From contig CAIJVU010000051.1 of the NCBI GenBank assembly GCA_903824185.1, forward strand, positions 17,894 through 81,893: a stretch of 64,000 nucleotides of DNA, written 5' to 3'. The DNA comes from an uncultured Hyphomicrobiales bacterium. GTDB taxonomy: Bacteria > Pseudomonadota > Alphaproteobacteria > Rhizobiales > Beijerinckiaceae. The notes below the pieces were generated by a model, which saw nothing but the letters and a program-made list of their open reading frames with translations, was not told the DNA's origin and searched no databases. The translations under genes and the position numbers were made by a program. Shown here in pieces: positions 37,666 to 47,003 of the stretch; position 1 is the stretch's first letter; the number at the start of each line of letters is the position of its first letter.

Positions 37666-38408
37666 CCCAAGCATCGCCTTTGCCACCCGCCATCCACTTT
37701 GACAATGTCACATTGGGATATGACCGCCACCCTGCCGTTCATCATCTTGAGGGCACGATCAGGCAAGGATCCCTGCTGGCCGTGCTGGGTCCGAATGGCG
37801 GCGGTAAATCCACTTTGCTCAAAGGCATCAGCGGGGCCATCAAACCCTTGGATGGACAGATCCATCTGACGCAGCCTGTGGCCTATTTGCCGCAAAGTGC
37901 CGAAATTGACCGGAGCTTTCCGATCAATGTGTTTGATCTCGTTGCGATGGGTCTTATTCCGTCCCGCGGCTTGATGGGGCGTGTCAGCCGCAAGGACAAT
38001 GAACGGGTCACACAGGCTCTGGCCAAAGTCGGACTGGTGGGTTTCGAGGAGCGGGCCATCGGCACCTTGTCAGGTGGTCAGATGCAAAGGGCTTTGTTTG
38101 CCCGTTTGATTTTACAGGATGCGCCGATTTTTCTGCTTGATGAACCCCTGACGGCTGTGGATGAAAAAACCGCCGCGGATTTGATCGGCCTGTTGCGCGA
38201 CTGGCATCAGCAAGGCCGCACCATCATCACGGTGTTGCATGACCTCGCCCTGATCCGTCGGGAATTTCCGGAAAGCCTTTTGCTGGCGCGTGATGTCATT
38301 GCTTGGGGTGCCAGTGACGCGGTGCTGACAGAGACCAATCTTCAACGCGCCCGCCATATGGCGGAGGCGCATGATCCCTTTGCCGCAGCCTGTGAGCGAG
38401 CAGCCTGA
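37662..38408 (+). CDS. znuC: Zinc ABC transporter ATP-binding protein ZnuC
   Basis: A 248-residue ATPase of the Zn/Mn class with Walker A GPNGGGKST, signature LSGGQMQRALFARL and Walker B IFLLDEPLTAVDEKT. The Q-loop region is YLPQSAEIDRSFPINVFDLV, typical of ZnuC/MntB-type proteins. The start is the ATG at 37662, which overlaps the microprotein stop. It overlaps znuB by one base. The binding protein is third in the set. Manganese cannot be excluded by sequence alone, but the Zur-like site and CobW neighbour favour zinc. Confidence 0.92.
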   Translation: MTQASPLPPAIHFDNVTLGYDRHPAVHHLEGTIRQGSLLAVLGPNGGGKSTLLKGISGAIKPLDGQIHLTQPVAYLPQSAEIDRSFPINVFDLVAMGLIPSRGLMGRVSRKDNERVTQALAKVGLVGFEERAIGTLSGGQMQRALFARLILQDAPIFLLDEPLTAVDEKTAADLIGLLRDWHQQGRTIITVLHDLALIRREFPESLLLARDVIAWGASDAVLTETNLQRARHMAEAHDPFAAACERAA

Positions 38409-39280
38409 TGAGCGCTTATGACATACTCATCACACCCTTTGCCGATTACGGATTCATGCGCCGCGCTTTGGTCGGCATTGTGGCTCTGGCCTTCGGGGCC
38501 GGACCCATCGGGGTGTTTCTGACGTTACGGCGGATGAGCTTGGTCGGTGATGCCATGGCGCATGCGATCTTGCCCGGTGCGGCGCTTGGCTATCTGGTGG
38601 GTGGGCTGTCATTGGGTTTCATGACAGCGGGCGGGCTCTTGGCAGGCTTTATTGTTGCCCTTCTGGCGGGCGCCTTGTCACGCATCAGCGTTTTGCGGGA
38701 AGACGCCAGTCTGGCCAGTTTTTATCTCATCTCACTGGCCGGTGGTGTGGTGATGCTCTCGGTCAAAGGATCCAATCTGGATCTCCTGCATGTCTTGTTC
38801 GGCTCGGTCTTGGGTCTCGACAATGCAACCTTGTTTTTATTGGTGACGGCGTCGAGTGTGAGCTTACTCACGCTTGCGCTTATTTTCCGGCCGCTGGTGC
38901 TTGAATGTGTTGATCCCGAATTTCTGCGCAGTGTGCATGGGCATGGCGGACGGGTGCATTTGATTTTCTTGGCTCTGTTGACCCTCAATCTGGTGAGTGG
39001 TTTTCAGGCGCTTGGCACATTGCTGGCGGTGGGTTTGATGATGTTGCCAGCCGTCGCCGCACGGTTTTTCAGTCGGCAAATCGGACCGATGATGACGATT
39101 GCCACCGTGATCGGTTTGTTGTCCGGTGTCATCGGCCTGTTGATTTCGTACCATGTCGGTTTACCAACGGGTCCGGCCATCATTTTAACCGCAGGCCTGA
39201 TCTTGCTGGGGTCTGTCTTGTTCGGCCCGCAAGACGGCATTTTGACCAGTCGCTTGCCCCGCCCCCATCTCGAAAGCTGA
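38408..39280 (+). CDS. znuB: Zinc ABC transporter permease ZnuB
   Basis: A 290-residue ABC-3 family permease. The segment RRMSLVGDAMAHAILPGAALGYL is the family hallmark, and ALGTLLAVGLMMLPAVAARF is the second conserved block. About eight membrane spans are visible. It starts within the znuC stop (TGATG) and ends ten bases before znuA. Confidence 0.92.
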   Translation: MSAYDILITPFADYGFMRRALVGIVALAFGAGPIGVFLTLRRMSLVGDAMAHAILPGAALGYLVGGLSLGFMTAGGLLAGFIVALLAGALSRISVLREDASLASFYLISLAGGVVMLSVKGSNLDLLHVLFGSVLGLDNATLFLLVTASSVSLLTLALIFRPLVLECVDPEFLRSVHGHGGRVHLIFLALLTLNLVSGFQALGTLLAVGLMMLPAVAARFFSRQIGPMMTIATVIGLLSGVIGLLISYHVGLPTGPAIILTAGLILLGSVLFGPQDGILTSRLPRPHLES

Positions 39281-39290
39281 GGCCTTCGTC

Positions 39291-40172
39291 GTGCACAGGT
39301 TTTTGATCCCGCTTGTCTTATTGCTGATGTCTTTCACACCGGCGCGAGCGGAACCGCTCACGATCGTTGCCAGCTTTTCGATCATTGCCGATATGGCTGA
39401 AAAAATCGGTGGCCCCCGCGTCACCGTTGCCTCCCTCATCCCGCGCGCCACAGACCCGCATGTCTTTCAACCCAGCCCCAATGATGCCCGCCTGCTGCAA
39501 TCGGCCCAGATCATTTTCATCAATGGCTTGGGTCTGGAAGGCTCCGTCGAACGCCTGATCGCCAGCACCGGCCAGAGCAAAAAGCAGGTGGTTTTAAGCA
39601 AAAAAATCACCCCGCTTCATCTTGTTGAAAACGGACAGGATCATGGCGAGGATCCGCATGCATGGCATGATGTGCGCAATGCCAAGCTCTATAGTGAGGC
39701 CATCCGCGACGCCTTGATCCTTGCCGATCCGCAAGGCCGCGAGGACTATAACCAGCGCGCGCAGGACTATCTGCAAGCCCTCGACGCGCTTGACGCCGAG
39801 ATCAGACGCGATCTGGCCAGCATCCCGCCCGAACGGCGGGTGATTGTTACCAATCATGATGCCTTTCACTATTTTGCCCGCGCCTATCAGATCACCATGC
39901 TCGCTCCGCAGGGAGTTTCAACGGAAACCGAACCTTCGGCCCGTGACATAGCCCGCGTCATCAAACAAATCCGCGCCCAGAAAATTCCGGCCGTTTTTCT
40001 TGAAAATGTGGCTGATCCACGCCTGATGGCTCAAATCTCGCGCGAAACAGGTGCAAAAATCGGCAATCCGCTTTTTACCGACTCACTTTCGGTTGAAAAT
40101 GGCCCCGCGCCCACCTACATCGACATGATGCGTGCCAATCTGGCAAGCTTCACCAAGGCTCTGCGTCCCTGA
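39291..40172 (+). CDS. znuA: Zinc ABC transporter periplasmic binding protein ZnuA
   Basis: A 293-residue cluster A-I metal-binding protein starting at GTG. The leader is [20 protein letters not shown] with cleavage before EPLTIVAS. Likely metal ligands are His57 (DPHVFQP), His123 (DPHAWHD), His189 (TNHDAFHYF) and a C-terminal Asp in FTDSLS. A short loop around His118 is less His-rich than in many ZnuA proteins, so Mn or Fe is a minor alternative. It delivers the ion to ZnuB/ZnuC. Confidence 0.92.
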   Translation: MHRFLIPLVLLLMSFTPARAEPLTIVASFSIIADMAEKIGGPRVTVASLIPRATDPHVFQPSPNDARLLQSAQIIFINGLGLEGSVERLIASTGQSKKQVVLSKKITPLHLVENGQDHGEDPHAWHDVRNAKLYSEAIRDALILADPQGREDYNQRAQDYLQALDALDAEIRRDLASIPPERRVIVTNHDAFHYFARAYQITMLAPQGVSTETEPSARDIARVIKQIRAQKIPAVFLENVADPRLMAQISRETGAKIGNPLFTDSLSVENGPAPTYIDMMRANLASFTKALRP

Positions 40173-40210
40173 CGCTGAAACCAGCGCTCTATCCGCAATG
40201 GAACACACAT

Positions 40211-41179
40211 ATGTCCGCTGAAGACAAAATCCCCGTCACGGTGCTGACCGGCTATCTCGGTGCCGGAAAAACCACCCTTCTCAACCGCATCCTGACCGAA
40301 CCGCATGGCAAAAAATTTGCCGTCGTCGTCAACGAATTCGGCGAGGTGGGTATCGACAATGATCTGGTGGTGGGTGCGGATGAAGAAGTGTTCGAAATGA
40401 ACAATGGCTGCATCTGTTGCACGGTGCGCGGTGATTTGATCCGCATCATCGAAAGCCTGATGAAACGCAAAGGCCGCTTTGATGCAATCATTGTGGAGAC
40501 AACCGGCCTTGCCGATCCCGCTCCCGTTGCCCAGACATTTTTTGTTGATCAGGACGTTGCGGAAAAAACCCGCCTGGATGCCGTGGTCACGGTGGTTGAT
40601 GCCAAATGGCTGAGCGAGCGTCTGAAAGACGCACCCGAGGCGCGCAACCAGATTGCCTTTGCCGATGTCCTTATTCTCAACAAAACGGATCTCGTGACCG
40701 AGGCAGAACTTGCAGCCGTGGAGGCTTTGATCCGTGGCATCAACCCCTATGCCAAGCTGCATAAAACCCAACGCTCTGCCGTTCCATTAGACGCGGTACT
40801 TGGGCGCAACGCCTTTGATTTGGACCGTATTCTGGATATCGAGCCGGATTTTCTGGAGCCCGGACACCATCACCACCATTCCGATGAGATCGGTTCGATT
40901 GCCATTACAGTCGAAGGCGACATCAACCCCGAAAAATTCATGCCGTGGATCAATGAATTCACGCAAGTGCGCGGCCCCGATCTTTTGCGCTGCAAAGGCA
41001 TTCTGGCCTTCAAAAACGAACCCCGCCGCTTTGTCTTCCAAGGCGTGCACATGATTCTGGACGGGGATTTGCAGCGCGATTGGCGCGAGGATGAAACACG
41101 TCAATCCAAAATGGTCTTTATCGGCCGCAAGCTCAACCGCCAAGAGATTGAAGCTGCCGTGGAGGCCTGCCGCGCGTGA
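40211..41179 (+). CDS. CobW/COG0523 family GTPase, probable zinc chaperone
   Basis: A 322-residue G3E-family GTPase. Walker A is GYLGAGKTT (residues 14-22), the metal-binding CxCC motif is CICC (67-70), NKTD is the guanine-specificity motif, and the GHHHHHSDE stretch adds further ligands near residue 220. The C-terminal CobW domain includes LRCKGILAF. Relatives under Zur control (ZigA/YeiR/ZNG1 type) supply zinc to client proteins. It is 38 bases after znuA and overlaps the WD40 gene, so it belongs to the zinc regulon here. A cobalt role linked to the nitrile hydratase is a weaker alternative. Confidence 0.9.
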   Translation: MSAEDKIPVTVLTGYLGAGKTTLLNRILTEPHGKKFAVVVNEFGEVGIDNDLVVGADEEVFEMNNGCICCTVRGDLIRIIESLMKRKGRFDAIIVETTGLADPAPVAQTFFVDQDVAEKTRLDAVVTVVDAKWLSERLKDAPEARNQIAFADVLILNKTDLVTEAELAAVEALIRGINPYAKLHKTQRSAVPLDAVLGRNAFDLDRILDIEPDFLEPGHHHHHSDEIGSIAITVEGDINPEKFMPWINEFTQVRGPDLLRCKGILAFKNEPRRFVFQGVHMILDGDLQRDWREDETRQSKMVFIGRKLNRQEIEAAVEACRA

Positions 41180-42180
41180 CGACACAAGCTCAGACCAGCC
41201 TCACACAAAATGTCACGGCTCTGGATGGCGGGGACCATGTCATTACCGCAGCCTTTATCGGCGCCCATCCTGTTTTGGCGCTGGCGGATGGCTGCGTCAA
41301 AATCATCACAGACGGACAGACAAAAAGCCTCGCCCCGCATACCGGCGCGCCTGTGCTGTTGGGCTGTGTGGCAGGTGACACGCTGTTAACAGGTGGCGAA
41401 GACGGCAAGATCATCGCAACAAGCGCCGATGGCAGCCTGACAGAACTCGCCGACAATAAAGGTCGCTGGGTGGATGCCCTCGTCGCAGGCCCTGCCCAGA
41501 GCATCGCGTGGTCATGCGGCAAATCGGTTTTTTGTCGGGACGGCAAAGGACAGATCCGCACATGGGACGCCCCCTCCAGTGTCCGTGGTTTGGGCTTTTT
41601 GCCGAAAGGCTATCGTCTGGCCATTGCCCATTACAATGGCGCAAGCCTTTGGTTTCCCAATAGCGAAGCCAAGCCCGAAAGTCTGGACTGGAAAGGCTCG
41701 CATCTGGATTTAACGGTCTCTCCGGACGGGCGCTTTATCGTGACATCCATGCAGGAAAACACTTTGCACGGCTGGCGGCTGGCGGACAAAAAAGACATGC
41801 GCATGTCAGGCTATCCCAGCAAAGTGCGCTCCTTGAGCTGGTCGCATGACGGCCAATGGCTGGCAACATCGGGCGCGGAAGCCGCTGTCATCTGGCCCTT
41901 CAAGGACAAAGACGGGCCGATGGGCAAACCCCCGCGCGAATGCGGTGTGCGTCCCGCCAAAATCACACAGGTGGCCTTCCATCCGAAATCCTTGGTTCTG
42001 GCCATCGGCTATGAGGATAATTGTATTTTATTGTGCCGCCTCACCGATGCCGCCGAACTGCTTGTCCGCCGTCCCGTTGACGGCGCAGGATCCATCACCA
42101 GCATGGCATGGGATGGCGCAGGCAAGCGGTTGATTTTTGGCACCAGCGAAGGGCAGGCCGGTCTGTTGACCTTGCCGTAA
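41176..42180 (+). CDS. WD40-repeat protein
   Basis: A 334-residue protein with repeated WD40-type blades. Examples are [43 protein letters not shown] and [21 protein letters not shown], giving an expected propeller of six to seven blades. It lacks a leader, so it is probably cytoplasmic. The GTG start overlaps the CobW stop (GTGA). This CobW-WD40 order is characteristic of many Rhizobiales and suggests that the propeller presents clients or regulates the GTPase. Function is not established. Confidence 0.85.
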   Translation: MTTQAQTSLTQNVTALDGGDHVITAAFIGAHPVLALADGCVKIITDGQTKSLAPHTGAPVLLGCVAGDTLLTGGEDGKIIATSADGSLTELADNKGRWVDALVAGPAQSIAWSCGKSVFCRDGKGQIRTWDAPSSVRGLGFLPKGYRLAIAHYNGASLWFPNSEAKPESLDWKGSHLDLTVSPDGRFIVTSMQENTLHGWRLADKKDMRMSGYPSKVRSLSWSHDGQWLATSGAEAAVIWPFKDKDGPMGKPPRECGVRPAKITQVAFHPKSLVLAIGYEDNCILLCRLTDAAELLVRRPVDGAGSITSMAWDGAGKRLIFGTSEGQAGLLTLP

Positions 42181-42187
42181 GCGCGTG

Positions 42188-42217
42188 AAAAAAGGCTGCG
42201 GAATGAACCGCAGCCTT
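42188..42217 (-). terminator. Rho-independent terminator of the homospermidine synthase gene
   Basis: A 10-bp stem AAGGCTGCGG/CCGCAGCCTT with loop AATGAA on the plus strand; on the minus strand it is followed by a run of T. It also lies just after the WD40 stop and may act in both directions. Confidence 0.8.
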
Positions 42218-42246
42218 GATCAGACGTCAGGCCATGCGCCTGGGTA

Positions 42247-43680
42247 TCAGCGCACCAAGACGTTGCGGAACTGCCAGGGATCGGTGGTGTCGATGTCTTC
42301 GGGAAACAGACCCGGACGATGGCTGAGTGGCGTCCAGTCGGTATAGACACCAACGACCGGCCCCAGATAGGGCATTTGCACTTCGAGGCAACGGCGGAAA
42401 TCCACATCATCGGCTTCGACAATCCCGGCATTCGGATTTTCCAGAGCCCAGACCATGCCTGCCAAAACCGCCGAGGTCACTTGCAGACCGGTTGCGTTTT
42501 GATGGGGCGCAATCCGGCGTGTCTCCTCGATGGAGAGTTGCGAACCGTACCAATAGGCATTCTTGCCATGGCCATAGAGCAACACACCCAATTCATCGAT
42601 ACCGTCGACAATTTCGTTTTCATCGAGAATGTGCCAGTCAGGCTGGCGCTCGCCGGACTGACCAAACATTTCATGCAGCGACAGCACCGCATCATCGCAG
42701 GGATGATAGGCATAATGGCAGGTCGGACGATAAAGGGCATGACCCTTCTCGTCTTTCACGGTCAGATAATCGGCGATGGAGATCGATTCATTATGCGTGA
42801 CCAAAAAGCCGTATTGGGCCTGCGCGGTCGGGGTCCATGAGCGCACGCGCGTATTGGCGCCGGGCTGCAAGAGATAGATGGCCGCGCCACAGCCTGCGGC
42901 ATGGGTGCGCGCATTGTCGGGCATCCATGTTTCATGGGTTCCCCAGCCAAGCTCGGCGGGCTGCAGCCCTTCCGAAACAAAGCCTTCCACAGACCATGTA
43001 TTCACAAACACCTGACGCGGCTTGGGTGATTTGGCGCGTTGCGTATCGCGTTCGGCGATATGAATGCCCTTGACGCCGAGCGCCTGTGCGAGGCGGGCCC
43101 AGTCTTCACGCGATTGCGGCTCGGCCCCTGCCAGTTTCAAATCGGCTTTGAGATTGAGCAAAGCCTGTTTGACAAACCATGACACCATGCCCGGATTGGC
43201 GCCGCAGCAGGAAACGGCTGTCGTGCCACCGGGATTGGCGCGGCGTTCTGCCAAAACGGTTTCGCGCAAAGCGTAGTTGGAGCGGCTTTCCGGCCCCTTT
43301 GTGCTGTCGAAATAAAAGCCGACCCATGGTTCAACCACGGTATCAATATAAAGCGTGTTGATTTCGCGGCAGTAGCGCATCAGATCAAGCGAAGATGTAT
43401 CCACCGACAGATTGACACAAAAGCCCTGTCCGCCGCCTGCCGTCAGCAAAGGCCCGAGCAGGGTCTTGTAATTGTCACGGGTCACCGCCTGTTGAATGAA
43501 CCGCACACCGGCTTCATCCAATAACGCCTTATCCGCATCGGAGGGATCAATCACCACGAGGCGTGACCGGTCGAATTTGAAATGGCGCTCGATCAACGGC
43601 AAGGTACCGCGACCGATAGACCCGAAGCCGATCATCACAATCGGTCCTTCAATGGTGGCGTAGACAGGATAGGTGCTCAT
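42247..43680 (-). CDS. hss: Homospermidine synthase
   Basis: A 477-residue saccharopine-dehydrogenase-like enzyme. It opens with the Rossmann motif IVMIGFGSIGRGTLPL, then FVNTWSVEGFVSEGLQPAELGWGTHE, closely matching bacterial homospermidine synthases. It forms sym-homospermidine from putrescine (or spermidine) using NAD without net redox change. Putrescine would come from the ornithine decarboxylase 1.5 kb upstream on the same strand. The start at 43680 follows GAGG. It ends in a clear terminator. Confidence 0.95.
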   Translation of the reverse strand: MSTYPVYATIEGPIVMIGFGSIGRGTLPLIERHFKFDRSRLVVIDPSDADKALLDEAGVRFIQQAVTRDNYKTLLGPLLTAGGGQGFCVNLSVDTSSLDLMRYCREINTLYIDTVVEPWVGFYFDSTKGPESRSNYALRETVLAERRANPGGTTAVSCCGANPGMVSWFVKQALLNLKADLKLAGAEPQSREDWARLAQALGVKGIHIAERDTQRAKSPKPRQVFVNTWSVEGFVSEGLQPAELGWGTHETWMPDNARTHAAGCGAAIYLLQPGANTRVRSWTPTAQAQYGFLVTHNESISIADYLTVKDEKGHALYRPTCHYAYHPCDDAVLSLHEMFGQSGERQPDWHILDENEIVDGIDELGVLLYGHGKNAYWYGSQLSIEETRRIAPHQNATGLQVTSAVLAGMVWALENPNAGIVEADDVDFRRCLEVQMPYLGPVVGVYTDWTPLSHRPGLFPEDIDTTDPWQFRNVLVR

Positions 43681-43724
43681 CGGACAAACCTCGTTAAACT
43701 TGAGAATAAAACTGGGGTAGCGGG

Positions 43725-44405
43725 TTAACGTAAAATTTCTGCGACATAGGGATTGGTCATTTTCTCATGACCGATGGTGCTGGTGGGTCCATGGCCGCAA
43801 ATGAAGGAAAAATCATCCCCGAGCGGCAGCAGCTTGTCGCGGATGGAGGCCATTAAGGTCTCATGGCTTCCCCCTTCGAGATCACTGCGCCCCACCGAAC
43901 CGCGGAACAACACATCCCCCACGAGACCAAAGCCCTCATCCTTGTTGATAAAAGCCACCGATCCCGGTGAATGGCCGGGGCAATGCAAAACATCAAAATG
44001 CAACTGGCCGACCTCGACCCGATCGCCTTCTTCAAGCCAGCGCTGTGGCTCGAAAGCGCGCGCGCCCATTATCCCATATTTCAATCCGGCGACCGGCAAA
44101 GAGTCCAACAGGAATTGATCCGCGCGGTGCGGGCCCTCGATGGGCACCCCAAGCTCTTCGGCCAGGCTCAGCGCCTCCGCCGCATGATCGATATGACCAT
44201 GCGTGATCAGGATCTTGGTGACAGTCACCCCTGTTTTGGCAATGGCGTCACGGATGAGTTGCAAATCCCCACCCGGATCCACCACCGCAGCGTGCAGGGT
44301 CTCGGCACACCACAGCAAGGTGCAGTTTTGCGAAAACATCGTCACAGGAATCAGCACGGCACGGGCTTTCGGCTCGGTCGCAGCGGCGGTCTCGGGCGCG
44401 GTCAT
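43725..44405 (-). CDS. MBL-fold metallo-hydrolase (glyoxalase II-like)
   Basis: A 226-residue protein with the metallo-beta-lactamase motif THGHIDHAAEA near residue 70. Further ligands lie in VLHCPGHSPGS, LVGDVLF and ICGHGPTSTIG, so both metal sites are complete. The short C-terminus matches the YcbL-like hydroxyacylglutathione hydrolase subgroup rather than full-length glyoxalase II. Thioester hydrolysis in the cytoplasm is likely. It is followed by homospermidine synthase on the same strand and preceded by the GNAT gene, 35 bases away. Confidence 0.9.
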   Translation of the reverse strand: MTAPETAAATEPKARAVLIPVTMFSQNCTLLWCAETLHAAVVDPGGDLQLIRDAIAKTGVTVTKILITHGHIDHAAEALSLAEELGVPIEGPHRADQFLLDSLPVAGLKYGIMGARAFEPQRWLEEGDRVEVGQLHFDVLHCPGHSPGSVAFINKDEGFGLVGDVLFRGSVGRSDLEGGSHETLMASIRDKLLPLGDDFSFICGHGPTSTIGHEKMTNPYVAEILR

Positions 44406-44440
44406 CGGCCCCTCCTCATCTCATGAATACTGCAAGCGGC

Positions 44441-45016
44441 TTAGCGGAATGAGACGGGGAAGGAAAGACCAGCCGATGATTTTCCGGACGCCACAGCCGA
44501 CAATGACGCCATGGGATCGGAAAACCGGCCCGTTGCCTCGACCAATCCCTGCGCATCCGCCAAAGCACCCGCCACCAATTCCAGCCCGAGAAAGCGCGCG
44601 CGCTCCACGGGCCCGGGAAGGGTCAAGCCTTGCGTCAAGCCGCTGGAAAACCCGAAACGGGCATAATAATCCGCATCCCCGACCAACAAAACGGAGTGAT
44701 GGCCCAAGGTCGCGGCGCGGTTGAGCGCACGCCGCATCAAACGGCTGCCGATACCAAGACCGTGCAGGGAGGCATCAACCGCCAAAGGCCCGAGCACCAG
44801 CGTATCACGCTGGCCGCCGATCATGGCAGACCAGAGCCTGACTGTGCCAACCAGCTGGCCATCTTTTTCGACAACAAAAGCGAGGCCTTCGGCGGGCAGA
44901 CGCCCTTCCCGCAAGCGCTCGCAGGTCTTTTCAAAGCGGCTTTCGCCGAACACACGGTCAAGCAGGCATTCGCGCGTTTGATGGTCGCCCACACGTTCAT
45001 CGCGTATATGGATCAT
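44441..45016 (-). CDS. GNAT family N-acetyltransferase
   Basis: A 191-residue GNAT protein. The acetyl-CoA pyrophosphate loop appears in ASLHGLGIGSRLMRRAL, followed by VLLVGDADYYARFGFSSG, typical of the YhbS-like subgroup. The start at 45016 (MIHIRDERVG) is preferred because AGGAG lies seven bases upstream; ATGAAA just before it is too close. Between polyamine genes it could acetylate a polyamine or a related amine, but YhbS-type proteins have varied substrates, so this is only a suggestion. Confidence 0.88.
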   Translation of the reverse strand: MIHIRDERVGDHQTRECLLDRVFGESRFEKTCERLREGRLPAEGLAFVVEKDGQLVGTVRLWSAMIGGQRDTLVLGPLAVDASLHGLGIGSRLMRRALNRAATLGHHSVLLVGDADYYARFGFSSGLTQGLTLPGPVERARFLGLELVAGALADAQGLVEATGRFSDPMASLSAVASGKSSAGLSFPVSFR

Positions 45017-45057
45017 TTTCATACTCCTTCCTGCAGCGCACGGCGTCAGCCGTAGCC

Positions 45058-45089
45058 ACAAGGGAGCCTGATCAACACAGGCTTCTTGT
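45058..45089 (-). terminator. Imperfect hairpin downstream of the ornithine decarboxylase gene
   Basis: Minus strand ACAAGAAGCCTG pairs imperfectly with CAGGCTCCCTTGT around a short loop. There is no T-run, so termination is uncertain. Confidence 0.35.
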
Positions 45090-45161
45090 AAAACTGGATT
45101 GGTGAGGGGTGTGAAGAAGGCGGCGCAAAGCATGCGCCCCCTCCGTCTTTGCCTGTCGTGC

Positions 45162-46292
45162 TTAGATCACGTAGGACCGAAGCGGCGGGAAGCCGTTAAA
45201 GGCCACCGCGGAATAAGTGGTTGTATAAGCGCCCGTGCCTTCGATCAGCAGCTTGTCGCCGATCTCAATGCTGAAGGGGAGCAAATACGGCTCTTTTTCA
45301 TAGAGCACATCCACGGAATCGCAGGTCGGGCCAGCCAAGACACACGGCACTTTTTCATCGTGATCGCGGTCCGAACGGATCGGATAACGGATGGCCTCAT
45401 CCATGGTTTCAGCCAGACCATTGAACTTGCCGATATCGAGATAAACCCAACGCACATCGTCGTTTTCGGCCTTCTTCGACACCAAGACAACTTCGGTTTC
45501 GATCACGCCAGCATTGCCGACCATGCCACGACCGGGCTCAATGATGGTTTCGGGCATACGGTTCCCGAAGTGGCGGGACAAAGAGCGGAAAATCGCATCG
45601 CCATAGGTGCCCACTTCCGGAATGTCCTTCAGATAGCGCGTTGGAAAGCCCCCGCCCAAATTCACCATCGAGAGATTGATGCCGCGCTCGGCACATTGAC
45701 GGAAAATATTGGCGGCAGAGCCGAGTGCCTGATCCCAAGCCATCACATCCGCTTGCTGCGAACCGACATGGAAAGACACGCCATAAGCCTCAAGGCCCAA
45801 ACGATGCGCATGTTCCAAAACATCCGGCGCCATTTCAGGCACGCAACCGAATTTGCGGGACAAAGGCCATTCTGCACCCGCGCCATCGCACAGGATGCGG
45901 CAGAAGACTTTTGAACCGGGCGCGACGCGCGCGATTTTTTCGACTTCGGCGACGCAATCCACCGCGAACAACCGCACACCCAGCTCGAAAGCACGGGCCA
46001 CGTCACGTTCTTTCTTAATGGTGTTGCCATAAGAAATACGGTCAGCGGTTGCCCCCGCAGCCAGAACCATTTCCATTTCTTGAACGGAGGCTGCGTCGAA
46101 GCATGACCCCATCAAGGTCAGCAGGCGCAGGATTTCCGGTGCCGGATTGGCCTTCACCGCATAGAAAACACGGGTATCGGGCAAGGCACGCGAAAAACGA
46201 CGATAGTTATCGCGAACGACTTCGAGATCGACAACAACGCAGGGGCCGTCTTCGCGACGGTTGCGCAAGAATTCACGGATACGTGCGGTCAT
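45162..46292 (-). CDS. Ornithine decarboxylase (alanine-racemase fold, type III)
   Basis: A 376-residue PLP enzyme. The Schiff-base Lys47 is in YAVKANP, the phosphate-binding motif is EPGRGMVGNAG, and the catalytic Cys is in GPTCDSVDVL. It decarboxylates ornithine to putrescine as the first step toward homospermidine. The start is the ATG at 46290-46292 behind GGGAGG; an upstream in-frame ATG would read through a terminator hairpin and is rejected. A leader of over 400 bases ending in that terminator indicates regulation by attenuation. Confidence 0.94.
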   Translation of the reverse strand: MTARIREFLRNRREDGPCVVVDLEVVRDNYRRFSRALPDTRVFYAVKANPAPEILRLLTLMGSCFDAASVQEMEMVLAAGATADRISYGNTIKKERDVARAFELGVRLFAVDCVAEVEKIARVAPGSKVFCRILCDGAGAEWPLSRKFGCVPEMAPDVLEHAHRLGLEAYGVSFHVGSQQADVMAWDQALGSAANIFRQCAERGINLSMVNLGGGFPTRYLKDIPEVGTYGDAIFRSLSRHFGNRMPETIIEPGRGMVGNAGVIETEVVLVSKKAENDDVRWVYLDIGKFNGLAETMDEAIRYPIRSDRDHDEKVPCVLAGPTCDSVDVLYEKEPYLLPFSIEIGDKLLIEGTGAYTTTYSAVAFNGFPPLRSYVI

Positions 46293-46720
46293 GGCACGGA
46301 CCTCCCTCAAAAAATCCAAGACATGGTCAAGCCATGTCTGGACAAGCCCCGGCTGACGGTCCCGCGACAACGGCGCGTTGGAAACGCCGAGATCGGGTCA
46401 GGTCACCCGTGTGTGCTGCCGTGGATTGGATGGGAGGGATCCCGTCCGCACGCCTGGCAAGATGGACAAGCCTCTTCGGTGAATCCGCCTTTGGAGGGCA
46501 GATCGAGACCAAAAAAGCCCGCTCCGTCGTTGCTTTAAGCCGCGTCCCCCGCGGAAAACGGGGTGCGCCGGTTTTCGCCTCCGGCTGCCAGTTGATTATC
46601 GCTTCACCCCAGACTTGCGGGTGATGCGGGCGGCTGTCCGGCCTCTTGTCCGGATGCCCACCAACTGACACGCGACCACAGGCACGTGCGAAATTGGGCA
46701 AGGCGACCCTTAGAACCAAT
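46293..46720 (-). promoter_or_regulatory. Structured 5' leader of the ornithine decarboxylase gene (speF-type RNA candidate)
   Basis: No convincing gene lies in this stretch. It is rich in local inverted repeats (for example the paired CCGG blocks around 46635-46655 and GGGTG/CACCC elements). It ends in an intrinsic terminator 17 bases upstream of the start codon. A conserved RNA named speF, found upstream of ornithine decarboxylase genes in Alphaproteobacteria, is known and would be in this position. I identify it by position and context, not by alignment. Confidence 0.55.
46309..46339 (-). terminator. Attenuator-type terminator just upstream of the ornithine decarboxylase start
   Basis: Minus strand AGACATGG-CTTGA-CCATGTCT is followed by TGGATTTTTT. 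Its T-run lies directly before the ribosome binding site, so it must be bypassed for expression. Confidence 0.7.
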
Positions 46721-46739
46721 CGGGGGGGGGATCAAGAAG

Positions 46740-47003
46740 TTTTTATCATTTCGTGTGATTTTTTTTGGAAAAAAATCAGACCCGCCCCCATTGAATTTTC
46801 ACCGGAAAAGAGTGATTTTAAAGAACGGGATTGTGACACAGGGTTCAATCTCCTGAAGCGGGCGCCTTCCCACGGGTCGGCAAGGCTTCAGCTGGGTTCC
46901 GACCCAGCCTTCTGGATGGGATGTCACGCAGCCTTTTCTGGTTGAAATCTCTTGGCTTTGGCGTGTGCTGCCGGTTTTTTTGACGCTTTTATTTAGAGAC
47001 ATT
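46740..47003. other. Intergenic region before second OpgG gene
   Basis: The first 50 bases are very AT-rich and probably hold the ornithine decarboxylase promoter (minus strand), though no confident -35/-10 pair can be picked. The right half holds a 7-bp hairpin (GCTGGGT/ACCCAGC, 46891-46908) in the likely 5' leader of the OpgG gene. No other gene is apparent. Confidence 0.4.

Noticed and set aside
46293..46370. Longer N-terminus for ornithine decarboxylase
   Set aside because: It would translate the terminator hairpin; the internal ATG has a strong GGGAGG site and matches the family start.
46327..46719. 130-codon frame on the minus strand upstream of ornithine decarboxylase
   Set aside because: It starts at TTG without a ribosome site, has low-complexity basic composition and overlaps the structured leader and terminator; regulatory RNA is the better reading.
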